Assembly: GCA_008694505.1 (NCBI GenBank)
Contig: VZDJ01000100.1
Coordinates: 1,529,160 to 1,593,159, forward strand
Length of the DNA: 64,000 nt
DNA from: Cyanoderma ruficeps
Lineage: Eukaryota > Chordata > Aves > Passeriformes > Timaliidae
Reading direction: 5' to 3'
Below the pieces are notes generated by a model. It searched no databases, had not been told where the DNA came from, and saw nothing but the letters and a program-made list of their open reading frames with translations. Each line of letters begins with the position of its first letter. Position 1 is the stretch's first letter. Made by a program: the position numbers and the translations under genes. Shown piece by piece: positions 37,858-49,800 of the stretch.

Positions 37858-40800
37858 GTACCGGCGCCCCGGCGCCGCTCCCGCTCCCGGGCCGGGCCGT
37901 GCGGGGTGGGGCGGAGCAGAGCAGAGCAGGTCCCGTCAGGGTGCCGGGACGCAGTGGGGTCAGGATCCCTCTGACCCTCTCTCATTTCTCTCAGCATCCG
38001 CAGGGCCGTGTCGCTGCTCAACGCCGTGGACCCGAGCCGGTTTCCGCGGCTTCTCTCCCGCCTTCTCCAGAAGCTTCATCTGAAGGTTGGCGGGGCGCCG
38101 GCGGGGGGTCGTGTCACGCTGGGCTGGGCGGGGTGGGAGCGGGGGCTCGGCGGTGCTGGAAGGGCGCGGGGCCGGGCCCGGCCGGAGCTTGGGCAGCGAG
38201 GCTGCGGAGCCTGAACACCCCTCCGCCCCTCCCCCTCACCAGCACTTCTTAAGGATTTTAGGTCTTAATTTCGTTCAACCCTAGTTCTTCAGAACTATAT
38301 CGGAGAGATGAAATAAAAGCCCGTTGTGAATGCCATGAGAAGGTGAATGGTACGAGAACGAGTGATGGTTGTTGTAGCCCGCTGCCTCCAGGCGCTGGTG
38401 CTTCCGAGAGTGCTCTCTCCTGAGTTGCTTGGCCCTTTGCACAAACTCGTCCTCTGCCCTCAAGAATGTAGTCCACAAAAACCGGATTTGCTATCCGGTT
38501 TGCAAAAAGACGGTGCTTACACACTCGAACGAGCCATTGATAATTTATTTCAGAATTGTGCAGGCCCGATTTTCAGTGGTACTGCCCAAGTCAAGCACCC
38601 CAACCGTCAAAACTTTTTACCATTTATACGTTTTAGCAAAGAAAGGCTTTAGTGTTCATTGGCAACAAATTACATAGTTCTTATTAGTTAAAATTCCGTG
38701 TTTTACTGGTTTAGGACTCTCTTGCTTCCCATGCTGATTAGTCTGCATGCTCAGTCTTTCTTTGCTTTTGAGTCAGTCGGATTCTTGGATTGGTAGTCTG
38801 CGAATTGGTGGTTGCAGATTCCCCTGCAGGAAGTTGATTTCAGCACAGTTGCTCACTTGGCTTTATCAGTTTCTCCCTTATCTTGGGAGTTCTGCCAAAT
38901 GTCCTTGAGGCCCACAAATTCTGCATTCTTTGTGCTCGCTATCAGTGGTACATCCTTATTCCCAAGTTTTGTTAACCTTTCCCTAGGTCTGAGGTCACTG
39001 ATGTATGTCAAGCCCTAACCCTTAACAAGGCAATTCTTCCAGCTAGTAATTTGTCTTTCTAAAATCTGCACATCACTTAGAGCTTGTTAGCTGCTCTCTG
39101 TTTCATGGATTAGATCACCTTTCTTGTTGAGTAGGCTTGAAAGTAGACAAAGATCAAACATCAATATCCTTTCTTAAGAAAATGTTACGTGTTCTGCATT
39201 TTACAACACGAAACACTAAATGGGTGTTTTATTTATTTTTCTACATTTGTGCATGTCCCTCCACTAAAGACATCAGTGGAATTGAGGATAAAAATGAAAT
39301 CCAGAGCTTTTAGTGATTATTTCTGTTGTCTTTGCAGAAGATGTTTTTGATTGCAGGATTAAAAAAAAAAAAGAAGTAGTAAATCAACACTCAGTTTCGT
39401 TTCACAATGCTGAAATATTAAATGCAGGCTAACTCTGAACTTTGTACTAAATATTGCATGGGAAACTGTAAAATGAATCTTATATCAGAAATTATTTTCT
39501 TAGTTTCATTGTCTTACAGTGTCAGATTTTGTTCATTCCATTGTTTTGTGTTTAGAAAAAGTATAAAAAGAAACATGGAATTTGTTTTCTCTACGCACAT
39601 ACATATAGACTAAATGATAAAATATTACAGGAGCAGCATGAAAAAAATGCAAATGTTTAAAAGATTATAAGTGTGAGACTGTAAGGATTCAATTGGTTCA
39701 ACTGCTGGTTTGTTATTTTCCTGTAAGCATCACTAGCTTGGATGTTGCTGTTATTGCAGAGAGTTTTCTCAGTTGTTTTGTATGGATATTAACTCTTTGG
39801 TAACTGGAATGTATCACCAACTTTTGGTTTGTTTGGTTTGTTCTTTTTATTACTCCATAGCATTTTAGTAGCTCTTCAAAATTTTAATTGACATTTACAT
39901 GAGCTGAACTGGTTATTGTAATTCAGCGCACTTAATCTCATGAATAATTTTACTTTCTAAAGTACCTAACTAAATAACTGCTTACATTGCTGGAAGCTTG
40001 AAATGAACTTCATTGCCTTCACAAAGCAGACACTGTTTTGTGAAGGCAATGAAGTTCTGTGTGTTCTGTGTGCAGTGAAGTTCTCTGTGTTTCCTTTTAA
40101 CAACTAATGATTCAAATAATGTTTCCATTTTGATACTCTTATAAACGTTGCGATCATTGAAAGTTTTGTATAATTGCCTTATCTTTTTGTTTGGACAACT
40201 AAATTGTTTTGTTTGTCTAGCTTTGCAGTTTTGGATTACTAAGTGGTCTAAATGTGTTTGTTAGTAATTGGATTTTAAAAGAAGGCAATATCTACATTTT
40301 AAACTACTGTTTAATTTGCTGTAGTATAATAGATACAACGGCTGTATTTTAAAAGTACAGCACATTCTCAATTGTTTTCAGTAATACAGTAGGCTATAGA
40401 TTCAAATTTGACTTTCAAAATATATGTTAGGCCTTTATTTCCTTTGCAACAGCATGAGTGATTTTTAGAAAAATATCCAGAATGGAAGAAGCATAACTTA
40501 ACTACAGTTTTGCCTTCTGTTTTCTGGGATGTGATCTAAGTAATGCACTTTAAGTAATGTACTTGCCTTATTTTTATTTATATAAAGTTGTTGGAGATCT
40601 GATAATTGAAAGAGGAATATTTCTGTAGTGTCTATGAGGTACAAAGAGAGAGTTTTTTCTTCTGATGTATGTCAGGTAATCCTGTGGTACTGTGTTGGCT
40701 TTTAATTTTGATTTTCAGTGAGAGGAATTGCATTTGCGATTTCTATTTAGAAACAACTGGATAACCACTCTGTTTATACAGATGAGGAGAAAGTTTTTTA

Positions 40801-43800
40801 TTTTGATAAGTATGTTCTTGGTCCTTAAATGAAATGTCAGGATTAACCGTTTTTGTGCTTCAGGCTGAAAGTACCTTCAGTGAAGAGGAGGAAGAAAAAC
40901 TTAAAATAGCTTTTTCATTGGAAAAACAGGATCTTCATCTGGTTTTGGAAACAATATCATTCATTTTGGAACAGGTATTTTGTTTTCACCATTAGGCATC
41001 AATAAATGCATTTTTTTTAGTCCAGCTATAGATTTCAAAAACAGGACAGTGAAGTTAAAGAAGAATTTGTGAAAATATATCTGTGGTATATTTTGTATCC
41101 TTTGGGGTTATGATTTAACTACCTTTTGTTCATACCTTTCTGATTTGGATGGGATTAGGTGCTTTTGTGCAGTGGTTTTTCAGCTAATGTAAATATTAAT
41201 AGTAGAAGTGAACTCTGCATGACTCCAAGGGAACTTTTAATAACTATGAGATACAGTATTCTCTCTTATTCATTATATCAAGCCAGCCATGTGTTTTTTA
41301 AGTTCTTGTGAGGAAAATCCTAGACAACATTTCGTAGCACAGCTTAAGTTTTTTTAAGGGTCAGTTATGGAAAATTCTCATGCACAGGAGCAGTCTGTAC
41401 TGAGGCGAACAGGCACAATTTATGTAGGTTGAGTATTCGAAGGAGTGGAGTGCTGCATGGTGTAGCATGGTGCAGTGACCTTGTAAACAGAGAAGGTTTT
41501 CTGATTACTACTAAAGCTGGGAAGCTGTTGTGTTACCTGGTAAATATGGTAACTGTTTTAAAAATTGTTAAGCTGATGATGTTATCCATCCATTTCATGC
41601 AAATGTAGAAAGTGCAAAGGGCAGGCATAGTGATGGTCTTCTGATGGATTTAAATTGGGTCCTTTCTTACACCTGTAAATTTATGATCAGTTCACTTAAT
41701 TAACACATTCCACTGCATTAGAAATGAAACAAACAGTTCTCCTCATTCTCCCATCCACCAAAAAATCAAAATGAAACCTGAGGTCACCTCCAGACTGAAA
41801 TTTTTAGTTTTTTTCTTGGCAAAACAGCAGAATTACCTGTTTACTACCTTGTCCTGATTTCCTCAGACTGCTTAATTTGTATTATAATTATTGAAGAGGA
41901 ACAGGAAAAGCAGTTAATTCTCTTTCTGCTTCTTTTGCATTAAAAAAAAAAAGAGGGAAGAATATTAATATCTGCCAAAAAGAAAAAAAGAGTCCCAGAT
42001 GGACTACATGTTGTATGAGAACTCTTTGTTTTCCTGCTGGTAGCTGTGCTTCTTGGAGCAGCTGCTTGTTCTGTCTGATAATAGCTGTTTGAACAGCCCT
42101 TTAGTCTGTGGAAGCATTATAGATAAAAAGACTGCCATACAGTCTTTGCCACATATATTGTTTCTTTTTTTACCCTGACCTGTTGGTGCCACAGTCCTCT
42201 TTTGATAGTGAAGATCCATATAGAGTGTCTTCCACAAAAAAGTTGATACTAATAGGGAGGTAACTCACTCAGTTTAGTCAAGCTATTGTTGGCTTTTCAG
42301 AGTATTACCTCCTTGTTTGAGCTTGTTTGAATCGTGTGAATTTGGAAAAGTTCCCCTTTCTTGATGGTCACAATTATCTTCAAGGCCCATCTTTTTTTCA
42401 TTGATAGCTGCTTTGCCATTATGTACAGTGGAAACCTGTACATATACTCAGATCTGGCTTGTGTCTACTTTTTTTGTAGTTTGTCTATCTTGAGAAGTGT
42501 AATTTGTTAGACTGCATTTTGAGATAGTTACAATTTTCTGTCTCCCAAGTAAGAGGGTTAAGATGAACAGGACCCCCTAGTGGAGTTTCTAGTAAAAAAT
42601 CTTGTGTGATCACAGTGGCCGTTTGTGCTAGAACATGTCTGCTATGTCTTGTAGAACAGCACTTGGCAACAGCAGTTATTTTTCCTTCAACAGGCAGTCT
42701 ATCACAGTTTGAAACCTGCTTCATTGCAACAGCAGCTACAGAGCATTCACCTGGATCAAGACAAAGCAGAAGCATTTGCTAGTGCATGGGCAACTGCAGG
42801 TCAAGATATGATTGAAAAGTTCAGGCAGAGGGTTTTGACCCCTCAGAAGGTAAGGTGTGTGGTTTTTCTTGTGAGAGAGAATAAAGTTGTATTAGTTCTG
42901 TTTAAAGCAAGGAGGTTAAACTAAGGTGCAAAGTTTGTGACTGGGTACTTGATCAGTTACAGGTACTAGACACTTTTGATGGGGAGAGTTGAAGTGTGTT
43001 GTCTTAAAGAGATGTTACATGTTAGCTGAGGTGCTGTAACTGCTGTAACCTGGGTATTTATGCATTATTAGCAGCCTGCATACTGTTTGTGAACAGGCTT
43101 CACAACAGGGGCAGGGGGCAACGTATTCATGAGAATTGGTGGTGATTGAGCTCATCAGGCTGGTCATGTTCTGCACTTGTGTCTGAGGTCCTGCCATCTC
43201 TAATTTTGTAAGTTGGTTGCATAGTGAATTTTGCAAGATATTTATTAGAATTTTGTGATGTTTTTCTACAATGGCATATAATCTTGCTTCCTATGTGCCT
43301 ATTGCCACTTAAAACTTGCTATGTGCTTTGGAAGTCTCATTGTATACTTAGACATAGACGTCTATATGTATGACAAGGTATAATAACATCATTTTGTTGA
43401 TTCATAATAACTCTTCAAATGCATAAGGAATTGAATAAAACACAGCAGTGTCAGCCAGGATCAAATTTTTAGAAAGAATTTTGAGACATGATTCAGTTAT
43501 TCTTACTTTATTTTTATCGTTGTTTTATATCTTGTTGGCATAAGATTCAGTTTGTTAATTAATAATTTGGTGAGTAAGAGAAACACAGAAAATAAATTGA
43601 ATATATTAAGTATATATGATGCACAGAGAGAACTAGAACAATGTAATTTGTACCAGCCTGCTTGCTCCTAAATAAATCTAGAGTCTCACTTATGTGTAAA
43701 ATTCACATATTGAGAAGAGGAGGTATATCTGTGGAACAGATTAAAGATACTCTGAATTGCATCAAAGTTGATTTTTTCAAAGCATTTAAACTTGATCCTT

Positions 43801-46800
43801 TGTAAAACTGGGTAATTTTAGGCACAAAACTTACAGACTTCTGATATGCAGAATTATAATAACTCATTAATCTAACAGATTAAATGGCTGATAGTATAAG
43901 TATGCAAAAAAAAAATCAGCAAGATATCTTGGGTTTCTGTTTTTTTTTTAAATAGTGTTACCAATGCCAAGTGTACAAGTCCCAAAGTTTAAGTGGTTTA
44001 GTGGTGCATAAGTATAGAGGCAGATATGACTGTCCATTGAAGGAGGTAAGTAATTTGGAAACCAAGTTAAATAATGAAAGATTATAAGGTAAAGTTTTCA
44101 ACATACAGAGTATATGTGCAGAATGGAAGGCAGTTCTGAGCAGATGTCTTTAAAAATTTTCTTCAGGCAGACTATGCATTAATATTTTACATATTTTACT
44201 GCTGGCTCCTCAGCATATGAGAAACTGATAAAAACACCTTTCATCCTCTCTCATTTCCAGCTTGTACCATACATACCTGTGATCATTTCCTGACCTGGTT
44301 TGGGAGTCTCTTTGCTCTGTTACTTGTCTCCAGTTTTGTGAACCCTGTAGCATACAATGTTTCTGGTCTATGTTAATTTCTAAATTCAGCACCACCTGCT
44401 AATGCAATGGTGTTTTGCTACTGTATTGCATCTCATATAAAGAAGTTTTAAACTGTCGTTTTTAATTGAGCTTGCAGGAAAGCAACTGCAAAAATATTGT
44501 AGTGCCATTTACTTGCTTTTTACTGTAAAAGCAGATTTAAATACAGGTGTGTGCTCCTACATATGCTTAAACCATCACGTTTTCTTCTGCCTTTTTTGCC
44601 CAGGTAACAGGTTGAGTATCAGTTTGAGTGTAATCTGAGTTGAAACTTGGATTTGCTTTCTCAGTTTGTTTTGAAAGTCTCTGAAGTACTACTCTGGTAG
44701 ACTTAAATTCATGAGACTTTTCCTTAAAGATAAAATTCACAAAACTAATTGCTGAATCAAGAATTTATTCTGCTAGCAAGAAATACAATATTTTTAAATT
44801 TGCATTGTAATGGAAGAACAACTTCCTGTGTCCTTGTAGTCTTCTGAATCTCTTTGAAATATCTTAAAAGTGCAGTAGGTGTCTGCATTGTTTCATTCAA
44901 TATTGTGTGTTATTGCATATCTGCGTGTGTTTTTTGTATTATCTTTCAGTACCTTAACAAATAGTGAGCAGAATATTCTCTTGTGGTACATTGCTGTACT
45001 AGCCAATTTTCTGTGAATGTTCATTATCATCTCTTCAATTGAAGTTAAAAAAAAGTTTATAATCCTGAAAAATGCTTACAGAAGGGTGATTGCTTATTAG
45101 ATTAGATATACAATTTAGGTATTTATATTGATTTAGAGATTATATTAACTTACTTTTTTTGTACAAAGAGATGTGCATTGAATTATTAATACCCTCTTCA
45201 ACATGTAAATATGGGTGTAACATATTAAACAATCTATCCTATAAATATGCCCTCTATATCAGTATTTGTTTACATGGCCATATATAAATTCCCAATTTAC
45301 ATTGTTCACTTCTCTTCCAGAAGCAATATTCTGTACAGAAAAAGAATGACATATTATCACAAGCTCTAGCAACATAATCACAAGATAGTTGAAGCTGGGA
45401 GGAACCTCTAGAATGTATCTGACGCACCCCCGCTGTTCCAGCCGAGGCATCTAAACCGAGTTGCTCAGGACCATGTCTAGGCAGCACCTGAACATCTGTG
45501 AGGATGCAGATTCCACAATCTTTCTGGCCACCTTTTGTCAGTTCTTAGCCACCCTTGAAGTGCCTAAATGTTTTCCTGTGTTCAGAGAGAGCCTCCCATG
45601 TTTTAGTTTGTGCCTGTTGCCCCTTGTCCTATTACTGAGTATCACTGTAATGAGCCTGGCTCAGTCTATATAGCTTTCCTTCATATAAGGAGTTAAAAAG
45701 CTCTCTTGTGGATTCTTCTCATATGTGAGGTGCTCCTATCCCTTCATCATCTTGGTGGCCCTTGCTGTACTCTTTCCAGTACCTACATACTCTTATATTG
45801 TGGAGCCCAGTGCTGATTATGCTGCTCCAGGTGAGGCCTCACCGTTGTTGAGTACAGGGGAGGGATCATTTTCCTCAGCCTGTGAGCATTACTCCTCCTA
45901 GAGCACCCCAGGATGGCTCATGGTTGACTTGGTGTCCACCAGGAGCCTCAGTTTCTTTTCCACGACTTTTTTCCAGCTGGACTGCATCCAGCTTGTAGTG
46001 GTGCTTGTCCTCTCCAGTGCAGCACATTTCACTTCCTCTTGTTGAACTTTAGGAGAAGAACTGTCATACCATTTCTCCAGCCTGTTCAAGTCCCTTTGGA
46101 TGGCAACACAACCCTTTGGGGTACCAACCACTCTTCTCAGCTCTTCTCTGACCTCACCTGGAGTGTTGTGTGAGAGGCTGGCTCAGGGGCCCCCAGCATG
46201 GGACTGACTCAGATATGTTGAAATGGGTCCACAGAAGTGACGCAAGGGCAGGAACACCTTTGCTGTGAAGACGGACTGAGAGTAGGGGTTGTTCAGCCTG
46301 CAGAAGAGAAGGCTCCAGAAAAACATTGCTGTAGCCATTCAGTATTTAAAGGGGGCTTACAAGAAAGATGGAGAGAGATGTTTTGCCAGGGAATGTAGTG
46401 GCAGGACAAGGGGCAATGGTTTTAAATGGAAGGATGATGGATTTAGATTTGGTTTAACGAAAAAAATTCTTGATGAGGGTGGTGAGACACTGCAGCAGGT
46501 TGCCCAGAGAGGTTGTGGGTGCCTTGTCATTGGAAGTGTTTGAAAGATTGGATGGGGCATTGATTAACATGATCTAGTGATCAAGATGTTCCCAGCCCAT
46601 GGTAGGGAAGTTGGACTAGATGATTTTCAGGGGCCCCTTCCAATCCAAGCCATTCTGTGAGTCTATCGATGCTAGTCGTTGGTTGGGGTTTTTTTCTCTT
46701 TCATGTTCTTTTAAAAATACATACAGGCTTTTTGGTTATCACTGCATGTTTGGTAGAGACTGTTGCTGATTTTTGAGGTGGTGTGCAGCACTACCGACGA

Positions 46801-49800
46801 ATCCAGAATTTAGTTCATATGTGATTCTTCTGTACTTTCACTTACCATGTGCTTCCTCCACATTAGTAACTCTGAATTTTCTTGAAAGCAGCTTTAGTGG
46901 GTACATAAAGGGATTGCTCGTGTGGATCCAAGGGCAGAATCACGGTCATGATTAACATTACTGAGGTCTTGATAGTTCTGTTCCATCACATACACAGTGT
47001 CCCTGCACACACTCACAAGACAGAGTTTATGAAATAACTAGGAAAGATCTATCTGGAACTTTATATTGTGTTTTACTAAAATCTGAGTGGCAAAGTAATT
47101 CTAAGTCTTTCCTGACACATGGTACTTAGAGGTAGTCTGTTACAGAGGTATTGAAATGCTGACAGTACAATATTTTCTGTTGTGTGCACAAGAAGGACTG
47201 GGCAGTAATCTTCCATAACTGTTTCAGAAATAAGAAATGGCAGACAATTTTAGTTTTTTTTGTTAGGGGTATGGTTTACACCATTAAGAAAACATTGGAA
47301 TGTGTGGGATTGATTAGCTTATGGTCAAAACTAGTGCGTAACTGAGTGTCCAAGTTTGTTATTTCATAATAAAGCTAAAAAATTTGACTTGTGCCATTTT
47401 TGAGAGTAGGCCAGTGCATCTTTTGGCTTGCGGAAGTGTTCAGGTTTGGACTGAAGATCACTAGTTATTGTGAAGAATAATTTCTTACAGATAATTTGTC
47501 TGTATTGACATGTTTGTTCTCTTGAACCAGATTCTTTTCTCGCCTGCAAAGTACAAGTTGTTAAAAAGTAGTATTATGAGTTCTGGGTCTTGTCAGTTCT
47601 GTGCAAAAGTGTAGGTGGTAATGTGCTGGTCGATACCCTCATTAGTATGACAAGTCAAATTGTGTTTGTTAGAGTGGCAGGACAAGTATTTCCTAGAATA
47701 CTTTAGGTGAAGTTTTCTGTGGCATATTGAACACTGTTTCTAATTGTTTGAGAAAAACCTATTCTTTTTTGAATGTAGGTTTTTGAATTTTTTTGTGCAG
47801 ACTGCTTAGTAGATAAAGATGTTATTGACTTGAGAAATTAATAAAAACTATGGAGTTAAAATAAAGCTGTACTGTTTAATACTGTTTCTCATTTCATTTT
47901 TTCATTTCTCTTTGCTAAATTATTGGGCAGCTTTCAGCTGCACAGAGTTATTAATTATGTATATTCTGCTGTTTCATTAATTGGTTCTTTGGTCCTTATG
48001 CATATGTTAGTGCCTTTATTATTTCTGCTGATGATAATACAGTCGTAGTTAATTAAGATGATGGTAATTGTATATTTTTTTCCTTTGAACACATGCTTTA
48101 TCTGGCCTTTAGAATGATAGGCCAGTGATAATAGTTTGATATCAGTCTGATCCAGTTCTTAAGTCTTTTCCTGGTAATGTATAAGTTTAGAAATGAGGAC
48201 ACACTGATCAGATTAAAATGTATTTTTTCCTCCCTGCAAAGAAGAGTTAGATTTTCGATAGAGTTCATTCTGAATTCTCATGGCAGTTTGACAGTTTTAC
48301 TTTGGTTTTGTTGCTTTTCTCCACTTCTCCTCCCCCTAATATTATGTTCTCTGTATGTGTTTCTGCATTCTGCGCAAATCTCTGTTTTAGAGGCAGATCA
48401 AGCTAAGTGCTTCATAGCTTTCTAGTTTTGGAAAACTATTCAGGGTGTCCTTAAAATATATATGAAAAAGATAAAAGTCCTATGTTGCCAAGCAAGAGGA
48501 GTTTTTTATAGCTTTCAGACAGCATTGCTTAATATAATGATGCGTGGGAATGCAACTAGTGAAGTTATGTACCTAAAATTCTTGACAGAGCTGTCACTTC
48601 TATATCTTGAGTGCCTATTTGAAGCCATATGGGAAAAACTCTGAAAGTGATTTTCTCAGAAACTGGCCTTCATGCTAATGGGTGTATATGTAATGTTAAT
48701 GTGCTAAATTCCCTCTGCTAAATGCTGGCACATCTGCAGAAATACCCTGAAACACATGCATCCTGTGGTTATGCCAAAAAAAAAAAAAAGAAGAGAATTG
48801 GTGTGTGTATGTTGTGGCAAATTTTTTTTTCCTGATATCAGAAGAATGCAAAATAAGGAGGAATACAGCTCAAACTATAAGAAAGAATTTTACAGTTTGT
48901 TAGTATCTGATCAACTAATTATTCTTAAAGTGACAAGCTGAGGTCATAAAAACAGTGTTTTACCTATGGGCATTGTCACAGTAAATTGTGAACCAGCTTG
49001 CATTATGCGATGCCAATCCAGTCACAGAGACAAAGAGACTGCAAATGATGAAATACAAAGTAAAAGCACAGTTTTTTATCCCTAATGAGATTATTTTAAT
49101 CACCTGCTATAGCACAACTGAGTCTTATTCTTTCACTCTGCTTTGTTAGTAGGAATTTTAATTGTCTACAGTTTTTAGGTACTACTTCTTAAAGATTTTT
49201 TAATGAGTTGCTTCCTATCTTTGCCCTCTTCTGTCTTCTACCAAGAAGGTGTAAGTTATGAAGGTTGGAAGAAGGTACATTTTGAGAATGTTTAGAAAAA
49301 TCTGTAAGTTTTTTTTCTGTTCCTACATGCAAAATAGCATTTTAAAAGGTTATAAAAATGAGTACTCTCCTTGTCTTGTGTAACTTCCTGTGTAATACAA
49401 GCCATAATTTTTCCTCAATATGTAAAAGAGCTTTTGGAAAAGGGGTCTGGTTGTGATTTCAAGGCTTGAAATGACAGGTAACTTCTGGGGGTTGTTTTAT
49501 GGTTACTAAAAAATGTTTGCCTTGTGTCTAATTAAAAACTGTCCAACTTAATCTTTCCTCCATTGGATCTTGTTATATTTTCTGCTAGATTAAAAACACC
49601 AGTCAGCCATGACTTAATAAAAGTGGTCATAGACTGAAGCATTTTTACTGCAGCTCTGTGCCCACAAATTTACCATAGATGGAGCACAACAGGACATTTA
49701 CATTTTGCACCCCTAAATGCTACGGTTTTTGAAACCAGAATGCTGTTTATAATGTTTTTCATAGAGTCTCCTTCTGTTTGCTTTCAAGCTAGCTGTTTAT

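Larger units (their letters stand above)
37080..38230 (+). promoter_or_regulatory. COMMD10: COMMD10 CpG-island promoter
   Basis: CpG- and GC-rich from about 37080 to 38220, spanning coding exons 1 and 2. A GC box (gggggcggg) lies at about 37802-37810, just upstream of the ATG. The island is interrupted by a CR1 tail at about 37530-37720. No TATA box is seen near the start, as usual for such promoters. Confidence 0.75.

Noticed and set aside
38479..38501. Short palindrome aaaccggat-ttgct-atccggttt as a regulatory site or terminator
   Set aside because: Nine-base arms are common by chance, and nothing nearby gives it a role; kept only as a note in the intron entry.
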